Below are positions 1-4,818 of a stretch of 7,940 bases of DNA, piece after piece; positions within the stretch are counted from its first letter, which is position 1; every line of letters starts with the position of its first letter. The translations under genes and the position numbers were made by a program. Below the pieces are notes generated by a model that was not told the DNA's origin, ran no database searches, and worked only from the letters and a program-made list of their open reading frames with translations. This stretch comes from a bacterium (GTDB taxonomy: Bacteria > Krumholzibacteriota > Krumholzibacteria > LZORAL124-64-63). The stretch lies in the NCBI GenBank assembly GCA_016873405.1, contig VGXH01000073.1, positions 1-7,940 on the forward strand, in the 5' to 3' direction.

Positions 1-26
1 TGTTGCTTTCGGTCGCCTTCCGCCGC

Positions 27-42
27 CGCGCCGAAAGGCGCG
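27..42. repeat. Perfect GC hairpin with tetraloop in putative left-edge leader
   Basis: CGCGCC-GAAA-GGCGCG is a perfect 6-bp inverted repeat with a 4-nt loop (GAAA on the plus strand, a GNRA type; UUUC if transcribed leftward). It sits downstream of the leftward promoter candidate at 95-123. It competes with another pairing, CTTTCGG at 6-12 with CCGAAAG at 31-37, so only one of the two could form at a time. No T-run follows on either strand, so it does not look like an ordinary intrinsic terminator. Role unknown. Confidence 0.45.
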
Positions 43-44
43 TC

Positions 45-89
45 CCGCAGCCGCGGTGTCCGTGGAGCGGGCCCGTCCATTGGCTGCGG
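45..89. repeat. 8-bp inverted repeat at the start of the putative leftward leader
   Basis: CCGCAGCC at 45-52 is the exact reverse complement of GGCTGCGG at 82-89, separated by 29 bases that include the palindrome CGGGCCCG (68-75). If the leftward promoter at 95-123 is real, transcription would begin near 88, so this repeat would form a hairpin at the very 5' end of the RNA. It could equally be a protein-binding dyad or chance in GC-rich DNA. Confidence 0.4.
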
Positions 90-94
90 AATTG

Positions 95-123
95 AATATA
101 CAACGCGACAATCGATTCGTAAA
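95..123 (-). promoter_or_regulatory. Candidate sigma70-type promoter reading leftward out of the window
   Basis: On the minus strand, TTTACG (-35; positions 123-118) is followed after exactly 17 bases by TATATT (-10; 100-95), matching the sigma70 consensus at 4 of 6 and 5 of 6 positions. It lies in the only A/T-rich patch (about 90-123) of the left flank, and the spacer contains the palindrome AATCGATT (110-117). The start site would be near 88. No start codon is visible in positions 1-88 on that strand, so any gene it serves begins beyond the left edge. Confidence 0.45.
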
Positions 124-125
124 CC

Positions 126-143
126 GGACCGCCGGGACCGCCG
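126..143. repeat. Two exact tandem copies of a 9-bp unit
   Basis: GGACCGCCG occurs twice head to tail (126-134 and 135-143) and is followed by further G-rich sequence. It lies in the noncoding flank downstream of ispH. It is probably simple slippage-type repetition, with no visible role. Confidence 0.5.
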
Positions 144-154
144 GGGTCGCGGGG

Positions 155-185
155 GCGGCGCCTCCGCGCCCGGCGGCGGCGCCGC
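155..185 (-). terminator. GC hairpin just past the ispH stop; possible transcript end
   Basis: GCGGCGCC (155-162) pairs perfectly with GGCGCCGC (178-185) across a 15-nt loop, starting 10 bases beyond the ispH stop codon in the direction of ispH transcription. The 8-bp stem is all G and C. No T-run follows on the minus strand, so it does not meet the classical intrinsic-terminator pattern; it may slow polymerase or protect the 3' end. Confidence 0.35.
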
Positions 186-195
186 GCGGCCGCGC

Positions 196-1155
196 TCAAC
201 CGCGGCGCGGGTCCTGCAGTTCGGACGGCAGTTGGAAACGCACGCTCTCCTGCAGCGCCGTGACCGCCTCCTCGCGCCAGCCGGCAGCCTCCAGGTCGCG
301 GACCACCGCCCGCACCAGGTGCTCAGGGGCCGAGGCGCCGGCGGTCAGGCCCACCACCTCGATCCCGGCCAGCGCGGCCGGATCCAGGTCGCCCGGCCCG
401 TCGATCAGCGAGGCGGACACCCCCAGGTTCTCGGCCACCTCGCACAGCCGGCGGCTGTTGCTGCTGTTGGTCGAGCCCACCACCAGCAGGTGCCCGATGC
501 CGCGGCCGACCAGGGCCTTGACCGCGTCCTGGCGGTTTTGGGTCGCGTAGCAGATGTCGCTCTTGGCGGGCTCGACCAGCAGCGGGAAACGCGCGCGCAG
601 CGCGTCGGCGATCTCGCGCGTCTCGTCCACGCTCAAGGTGGTCTGCGTGGCGAGGGCCAGCGGCGTGCTCGCCGCGAAAGGCAGCGCGGCGACATCGGCG
701 GTGCCGGTGACCAGCGTGATGTGGCCGGGCGCTTCGCCCATCGTGCCCAGCACCTCGTCGTGTCCGGCGTGGCCGATGAGGATCAGGTGGCGCCCTTCGG
801 CGACATGGCGAAGCACCTCCTGGTGAACCTTGGTCACGAGCGGGCAGGTGGCGTCCACGGCGCGCAGGCCGCGGCGTTCGGCGTCCCGGCGCACGGTCGG
901 GGCGATGCCGTGCGCGCTGAAGACGACGGTGGCGCCGTCGGGCACCTCGTCCAGCTCTTCGACGAAGACGACGCCGCGCGCGCGAAATTCCTCGACCACG
1001 GCCCGGTTGTGCACGATCTCGCGCCGCACATAGAGCGGCGCGCCGTGCAGTTCGAGCAGGCGGTCGACGACTTCGATGGCGCGCTCGACGCCGGCGCAGA
1101 AGCCGCGGGGCTGGACGGTGAGCAGGCGGCGGTGGCGGCTGGCGGGCATCGGCAT
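196..1155 (-). CDS. ispH: 4-hydroxy-3-methylbut-2-enyl diphosphate reductase (IspH/LytB)
   Basis: IspH carries out the last step of the MEP isoprenoid pathway in the cytoplasm, reducing HMBPP to IPP and DMAPP with a [4Fe-4S] cluster. The 319-residue product is of normal family length. The three cluster cysteines are present: Cys20 in PRGFCAGVERAI, Cys104 in VDATCPLVTKVH and Cys202 in DICYATQNRQ. Also present are His49 (VHNRAVV), His82 (SAHG), His132 and Glu134 (GHDEVLGTMG; the catalytic Glu of the family), TTLSVDET, the substrate-binding GSTNSSNSRRL stretch (227-237) and TAGASAPE near the C-terminus. I chose ATG at 1155 because the homologous part begins about 10 residues later; a second ATG at 1149 is possible. 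The frame stays open upstream to 1308, but those 51 residues are low-complexity and look noncoding. The ribosome site (GAAAG) is weak. The gene stands alone on the minus strand, over 400 bases from the next gene upstream. Confidence 0.97.
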   Translation of the reverse strand: MPMPASRHRRLLTVQPRGFCAGVERAIEVVDRLLELHGAPLYVRREIVHNRAVVEEFRARGVVFVEELDEVPDGATVVFSAHGIAPTVRRDAERRGLRAVDATCPLVTKVHQEVLRHVAEGRHLILIGHAGHDEVLGTMGEAPGHITLVTGTADVAALPFAASTPLALATQTTLSVDETREIADALRARFPLLVEPAKSDICYATQNRQDAVKALVGRGIGHLLVVGSTNSSNSRRLCEVAENLGVSASLIDGPGDLDPAALAGIEVVGLTAGASAPEHLVRAVVRDLEAAGWREEAVTALQESVRFQLPSELQDPRRG

Positions 1156-1526
1156 CGCTTTCGGTGGCGGGCGTCCGGAACGCCGGACCCGGCTCCCCGC
1201 CTGTGGTCTCACCGGCGTCCGGGCGGCGCCAAGATAGCCATGTCTGCGGCGGACGACAGCCCCGTCGCCGGGAGAAGTCGCCGCTCCGCGGACAACCCCC
1301 AGGAACATGGCGTCTTATGGGGCCCGCGGCGCGTTCGCCCGGCGGGCTCACCTGACGATCGACTCTCCAATCGCACACGACGCCCAAAAAAACAGAAAGA
1401 AGACCGCAAGAAATCATTGCGTTTCCATCCCGGAGCATCTATCCTGTTACGCAACCTCGACACGATGCCAGGAACCGGAACGCGGCCTGTCGGTATCTCC
1501 CTCCAATCCCCCACCGGCAAGCCGTT
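1156..1526. other. Gene-free stretch upstream of ispH
   Basis: No convincing gene lies here. Open frames in the stretch have no recognisable protein motifs and low-complexity Arg/Pro/Gly-rich translations. An A/T-richer patch at about 1385-1460 contains a run of seven A (1385-1391 region; T7 on the ispH strand) and a small inverted repeat CGCAA-N7-TTGCG (1405-1421). The rest is GC-rich leader sequence of ispH. Confidence 0.6.
1231..1259 (-). promoter_or_regulatory. Weak candidate promoter for ispH
   Basis: On the minus strand, CTGTCG (1259-1254) and TATCTT (1236-1231) are separated by 17 bases. They match the sigma70 consensus at 3 of 6 and 4 of 6 positions. The start would be near 1224, giving a leader of about 70 nt before the ispH ATG. 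It is the best-placed pair I found, but the match is poor and the true promoter may lie farther upstream in the A/T-richer patch near 1385-1460. Confidence 0.3.
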
Positions 1527-1555
1527 GGATCGGCCCCTCGATGAGGGGCCGATCC
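1527..1555 (-). terminator. Perfect 13-bp hairpin downstream of the glycosyltransferase gene
   Basis: The arm GGATCGGCCCCTC (1527-1539) and its exact reverse complement (1543-1555) are separated by only three bases (GAT). It lies 34 bases beyond the stop codon of the minus-strand glycosyltransferase gene, the usual place for a terminator, and would separate that gene from ispH. There is no T-run after it on the minus strand (the next bases read AACGGC), so termination would not follow the simple U-tract mechanism. This is by far the longest perfect dyad I noticed in the window. Confidence 0.6.
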
Positions 1556-1589
1556 GCTTCTGGAGGACCCGGCGGCGGGGGCGGGCCGA

Positions 1590-3581
1590 TCAACGCGCCG
1601 GCGAACCCATGAGCGCGGTCCGGCGGCGCTCCACCGCGGGCGTCACGGCCGGCACCGCCTCGATGCGGCGCAGCACGTCGTGGTGCGCCTGGCGCGGCTC
1701 GCCCCATTGCGGGTCGATCCGCGCGGCGGTCCGCAGCGCGCCGAGGGAAAGCGCATAGGCCTCGAGCGCGGCCAGGGCCGCCGGCTCATCGGCGGGCGTC
1801 GGCGGCGCGGCGACGCGCTGCAGCTCCAGCTCGCCCTGCCACAGCCGGCACAGTCCCAGGTTCTGCGCCGAGCGGTGCGAGCGCGGATAGAGCTCGAGCG
1901 CGCGGAGGTGGTGGCGCGCCGCTTCCTCCAGCCGCGGCGCCGCGCGGGAGCCGGCCTGTCGCGCCTCGACCAGCCGACCGGCCTTCCGCAGCGCATCGGC
2001 GCGGTCGACGTCCGCCCTGGCCTGGATCAGCAGCAGCGCGGCGTAGCGTTCATGCACGTCGATGTCGTCGGGATCATCGCGCAAGGCCTGGCGGAAGAAG
2101 TCGGCGGCGCGGTCCTGGTCGGGTTCGCGGCCACCGTAGGCGCGCGTGTGGATGATGCCGAGGTTGAAACGGTCCTGCGCCAGCCAGCGCGCCTGCCCCA
2201 GCCCCAGCCAATCGACGTTCGCCACCACGAGCAGCGCCAGCGCGAGGCCCAGTCCCGCCGCAAGGCGACGCCGGTCGTGGCGACGCCAGGTCCACAGCGC
2301 GGCCACGAACGCCGCGGCGAACGGCGCCGCCAGCGGCAGCAGCGGCGCGCGGAAACGCGCCGCCACGAAGAACGGCAGGATCGCCGCCGCCTGCACCACC
2401 ACCAGCCAGGCCAGCAGCCGAGCCTGAGGGCTTCGCGGCGCCAGCAGCAGGCCCGCCACCGCCAGCGGCAGCAGCAGCCACGTGCCGGGCCACCAGCGGG
2501 CCAGCATGAAGACGCCCTCCTGCTCGGCCAGCCAGCGCGGATTGATGTTGTTGCGTCCCTCGCGCGCGTTGAGCAGCAGCAGGACCTTGCGGCCCAGCAA
2601 CTCGAGCGTCCGCCCCGGGTTGGCGGCCATCCAGGCCAACGCGTCGCGCGTCATCAGGTCGGAGAACTCGCCCGGCTTGAGCGCCCCGCGCTGCCGGGCG
2701 GCAAGCTGCAGACCGTCCCAGCGCACGCCGACCGGGATCGCCGACAGACCGTCGGCCTCGTCGGAATTGCCGGTCAGCAGGTTGACGCCGAAGTTCGCGC
2801 TGATCGGCACGAACTCGCCGTGGCGCAGGTTGCGCAGAGTCGTCGGAGCGATCGCCGCGCAGCACGCGATCGCCAGCGGCAGCAGCGGGCGCCACCAGGC
2901 GACGGCTCCGACCGCGCGGGCGCCGCCGCCCGCGCCCGTGCCGGCGCGGCGCCGCCAGGCGAGCCACGCCGCCAGAATCGGCAGCACGATCAACAGGTTC
3001 GGTCGCCCCAGCGCGGCCGTGCCCAGCAGCAGCCCGGCCGCGGCCAGCTTCGTGTCGGCGCGGCGCTCGCCCGCGCGCGTCCCCAGCAGGAACAGCAGCA
3101 GCGCCGCCTGCGCCAGCGCCGTCGTCCAGGCCTCGGCCACCATCTGCGCCTCGAAAAAGGGCAGGATCGGCAGCGCCGCGCCCGCGAGCGCGCCCGCCAG
3201 CGCGACCTTCGGACCGAACGCGAGGCGCGCGATCGCGAACGAGACGACCGTCGTCGCCGCGCCCAGCAGGAGTTGCAGCACCAGCACGCCCTGCATGTCC
3301 AGGCCCAACCGATAGAGCAGGGCCAGCACGTACGCGGCCAGCGGCGGCTTGAAGAACGCCTGCGCCTGGAACTCGCGGCCGTCGACCAGCGCCCGGGCCC
3401 ACAGATCGAAGAAGGAGGCGTCGACGACCGGCGTCTGCATGAAGGGCGAACCCGAGGCGGTGATCCAGTACACGGCGCGCACGACAAGTGCCACTCCCAG
3501 CACGAGCGCGGCCTGGCGCCAGGGAAACGGCGCGCGGGCCGGGTCGCGCGCGGCGGCGGCGCGGGAAGCGGAGGAGGCCAC
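1590..3581 (-). CDS. GT-C family (GT39/PMT-like) glycosyltransferase with C-terminal TPR-like region
   Basis: A polytopic inner-membrane protein of 663 residues, probably moving a sugar from a lipid carrier to an acceptor on the periplasmic side. The N-terminal two thirds have 10-12 hydrophobic segments (about 24-42, 98-145, 152-168, 180-209, 230-248, 365-382, 389-430, 439-457). Asp54 in TPVVDASFFDLWARAL and the following FFKPPLAAYVLALLYRLG (76-93) match the first periplasmic loop of GT39/ArnT-like enzymes, where an acidic residue is catalytic; the stretch around 263-290 (NFGVNLLTGNSDEADG) is also typical. Residues about 470-640 are soluble, alanine-rich and TPR-like. The start is GTG at 3581, preceded by AAGGA at good spacing; the frame runs open to 4769, but across the promoter region and antisense to another gene, so that extension is rejected. 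It is divergent from the DsbD_2 gene. The acceptor and sugar cannot be read from sequence. Confidence 0.8.
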   Translation of the reverse strand: MASSASRAAAARDPARAPFPWRQAALVLGVALVVRAVYWITASGSPFMQTPVVDASFFDLWARALVDGREFQAQAFFKPPLAAYVLALLYRLGLDMQGVLVLQLLLGAATTVVSFAIARLAFGPKVALAGALAGAALPILPFFEAQMVAEAWTTALAQAALLLFLLGTRAGERRADTKLAAAGLLLGTAALGRPNLLIVLPILAAWLAWRRRAGTGAGGGARAVGAVAWWRPLLPLAIACCAAIAPTTLRNLRHGEFVPISANFGVNLLTGNSDEADGLSAIPVGVRWDGLQLAARQRGALKPGEFSDLMTRDALAWMAANPGRTLELLGRKVLLLLNAREGRNNINPRWLAEQEGVFMLARWWPGTWLLLPLAVAGLLLAPRSPQARLLAWLVVVQAAAILPFFVAARFRAPLLPLAAPFAAAFVAALWTWRRHDRRRLAAGLGLALALLVVANVDWLGLGQARWLAQDRFNLGIIHTRAYGGREPDQDRAADFFRQALRDDPDDIDVHERYAALLLIQARADVDRADALRKAGRLVEARQAGSRAAPRLEEAARHHLRALELYPRSHRSAQNLGLCRLWQGELELQRVAAPPTPADEPAALAALEAYALSLGALRTAARIDPQWGEPRQAHHDVLRRIEAVPAVTPAVERRRTALMGSPAR

Positions 3582-3634
3582 GGTGTCCTTTCGGGGAGCG
3601 CCGGCCAGCCGGCGGGACCGAGGTTGCGCCCGCG

Positions 3635-3664
3635 AGCATAGGCTGCTGGGCGGACCAGCGTCAA
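3635..3664 (-). promoter_or_regulatory. Candidate sigma70-type promoter of the glycosyltransferase gene
   Basis: On the minus strand, TTGACG (3664-3659) and TATGCT (3640-3635) are 18 bases apart and match the consensus at 5 of 6 and 4 of 6 positions. The start would be near 3628, leaving a leader of about 47 nt that ends in the AAGGA ribosome site before GTG 3581. Placement supports the GTG start. Confidence 0.55.
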
Positions 3665-3737
3665 GGCGGCCGGAAACGCCCGGCCGGCATCGGCGGATCT
3701 CCCCGGGGCCGGCGGCGCGATGTGCCGGCCGGCGGGG

Positions 3738-3766
3738 TTGCCCAGGGGCCGGGCAGCGGCTATTGT
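3738..3766 (+). promoter_or_regulatory. Candidate sigma70-type promoter of the DsbD_2-like gene
   Basis: TTGCCC (3738-3743) and TATTGT (3761-3766) are separated by 17 bases and each match the consensus at 4 of 6 positions. The start would be near 3773, about 46 nt before ATG 3819. Together with the minus-strand pair at 3635-3664 this makes a divergent promoter region with the two -35 elements about 75 bases apart. The CCGGCCGGC motif occurs twice between and beside them (3680-3688 and 3725-3733). Confidence 0.45.
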
Positions 3767-3818
3767 CGGCGCCTGGAGACCCGCCTGCGGCCGATGGCGG
3801 TCTTCCCGGAGGCATCGC

Positions 3819-4571
3819 ATGGACTGCTGTGGTCCCGTCGCCGAAGCGCACGCCGCCACGCTCACGCTGTGGGCGGCGCTCGGCATCGGTGTGACGACCA
3901 GCCTCGGCCACTGCCTGGGCATGTGCGGCCCCCTGCTGAGCACGGTGTCGCTGGCGCACGGCCGCGCCGAAGGGCGCCTGTCGCGCCTTGTGCCCGGCCT
4001 GCTGCTCTACCATCTGGGCCGCCTCAACTCCTACGTGGTGATCGGCCTGGTCTTCAGCCTGCTGATGACGGCCACGCGTTCGGGCGGCCCCTCGCCCACG
4101 CTGCGCGCCGTCGTCTTCGGCGTCGCGGGCGCGTTGATGGTCCTGATGGGCCTGGGCCTGGGCGGCTGGCTGCCGACGGGCCGCTACCTGAACAGCCACC
4201 GCCTCGGCCAGGCGATCGCCGCGCGCTTCCTGGCCCTGGCCGGCACGTCCTCGCCGGCGGGCCGCTACTTCCTGGGCGTGGCCAACGGCTTCCTGCCCTG
4301 CGGCCCGGTGTACGCGATGGCCGCCGCGACGCTGACGGCGCCGTCGCCGATCCACGGCATGGGCACGATGGCGATGTTCGGCGCCGGCACCGTGCCGGTG
4401 CTGGTGGCCGTCGGGCTGGGCGCCGGCCGCCTGGCCCCCGCCCTGCAGCGGCGGTTCAACCTGGGCGCGGCGGTGCTCGTGGTGTTCATGGGCGTCCAGT
4501 TCCTGCTGCGGGCCGGCAAGCTCCTGGGCCTGGTGCGGGAGATCCGCTGGGGCTTCGTGCCCCTGTTCTGA
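3819..4571 (+). CDS. DsbD_2-family ('sulfite exporter TauE/SafE-like') membrane protein, likely copper-related
   Basis: An inner-membrane protein of 250 residues with about six hydrophobic segments (roughly 13-30, 57-84, 97-118, 150-170, 177-200, 213-231). Two family signatures are clear: HCLGMCGP at 31-38 (Cys32, Cys36) and NGFLPCGPVY at 156-165 (Cys161), the paired cysteine-proline motifs of the DsbD_2 transmembrane domain. The N-terminus starts MDCC, adding two more cysteines. The usual database label, sulfite exporter, is probably misleading: relatives sit beside copper P-type ATPases and cbb3 oxidase genes, as here, so a role in copper or thiol handling for oxidase assembly is the better inference. 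ATG 3819 was chosen because GGAGG lies six bases before it and the family similarity begins within 30 residues; the upstream open frame (from 3720) is Arg-rich and noncoding in character. The ATPase follows after 247 bases with its own promoter. Confidence 0.85.
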   Translation: MDCCGPVAEAHAATLTLWAALGIGVTTSLGHCLGMCGPLLSTVSLAHGRAEGRLSRLVPGLLLYHLGRLNSYVVIGLVFSLLMTATRSGGPSPTLRAVVFGVAGALMVLMGLGLGGWLPTGRYLNSHRLGQAIAARFLALAGTSSPAGRYFLGVANGFLPCGPVYAMAAATLTAPSPIHGMGTMAMFGAGTVPVLVAVGLGAGRLAPALQRRFNLGAAVLVVFMGVQFLLRAGKLLGLVREIRWGFVPLF

Positions 4572-4621
4572 GCCGTGCCGTCGGGATTGTGTCCGCAGAT
4601 GCCGGCGCTTGCCTTCCCTGA

Positions 4622-4638
4622 CGGCGGCGCTCCCGCCG
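4622..4638 (+). terminator. Small GC hairpin after the DsbD_2-like gene
   Basis: CGGCGG-CGCTC-CCGCCG forms a perfect 6-bp stem about 50 bases past the stop codon at 4571 and before the ATPase promoter. No T-run follows. It may end the DsbD_2 transcript, but such short GC dyads arise easily in this base composition. Confidence 0.28.
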
Positions 4639-4693
4639 GCTCGGGCTGCCGTGCCATGCGCGCCGGCCAGGATGGGCAACCGCGACCGGTGCG

Positions 4694-4709
4694 CTGCGCT
4701 CGCGCGCAG
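4694..4709. promoter_or_regulatory. 16-bp dyad directly abutting the -35 of the ATPase promoter (possible operator)
   Basis: CTGCGC-TCGC-GCGCAG is a perfect dyad with a 4-base centre, ending at the base before the -35 hexamer TTGACC (4710-4715). A similar dyad in everted order (GCGCAA-N4-TTGCGC) lies at 4764-4779 in the leader. The placement suits an activator or repressor site. No known regulator consensus that I can name matches it with confidence. Confidence 0.4.
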
Positions 4710-4738
4710 TTGACCCCGCCGCGGGCGCGGTCTATCAT
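4710..4738 (+). promoter_or_regulatory. Sigma70-type promoter for the ATPase-ccoS genes
   Basis: TTGACC (4710-4715) and TATCAT (4733-4738) have the optimal 17-base spacing and each match the consensus at 5 of 6 positions, the best promoter in the window. The start would be near 4745, giving a leader of about 74 nt before ATG 4819. It lies well after the end of the preceding gene, so the ATPase can be expressed independently of it. Confidence 0.65.
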
Positions 4739-4763
4739 GGACCGGACTCTTCCGCTCCTGACT

Positions 4764-4779
4764 GCGCAACTCCTTGCGC
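4764..4779. promoter_or_regulatory. 16-bp dyad / RNA hairpin in the ATPase leader
   Basis: GCGCAA-CTCC-TTGCGC is a perfect 6-bp inverted repeat with a 4-base centre, about 20 nt into the predicted transcript. A run of five T follows at 4788-4792, nine bases after the stem, which is too far for a classical terminator. Its half-site (YTGCGC) is shared with the dyad at 4694-4709, and the two centres are 70 bp apart. It may act as DNA operator or as an RNA stem. Confidence 0.4.
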
Positions 4780-4818
4780 GATAGTGGTTTTTAGGGACCG
4801 GAGCCTCTTGCAGCGACC

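Noticed and set aside
1156..1308. 51-residue N-terminal extension of IspH
   Set aside because: It has no similarity to the family and is Arg/Pro/Gly-rich; the ATG at 1155 gives the normal family length.
323..1438. 371-codon minus-strand frame overlapping ispH
   Set aside because: It is another frame of the ispH region; beyond the first 20 residues it is Arg/Pro-rich with no motif.
1209..1520. 103-codon minus-strand frame upstream of ispH
   Set aside because: It has a TTG start without a ribosome site and no recognisable protein features; the region is better explained as promoter and leader DNA.
1680..3641. 653-codon plus-strand open frame opposite the glycosyltransferase gene
   Set aside because: The translation is Arg/Gln-rich and of low complexity with no domain; it is the antisense shadow of a gene with clear membrane segments and a good start. 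Such shadows are expected at this GC content.
3582..4769. N-terminal extension of the glycosyltransferase to a start at 4769
   Set aside because: The frame is open but would be antisense to the DsbD_2 gene and cross its own promoter and ribosome site; the translation before residue V397 is low complexity.
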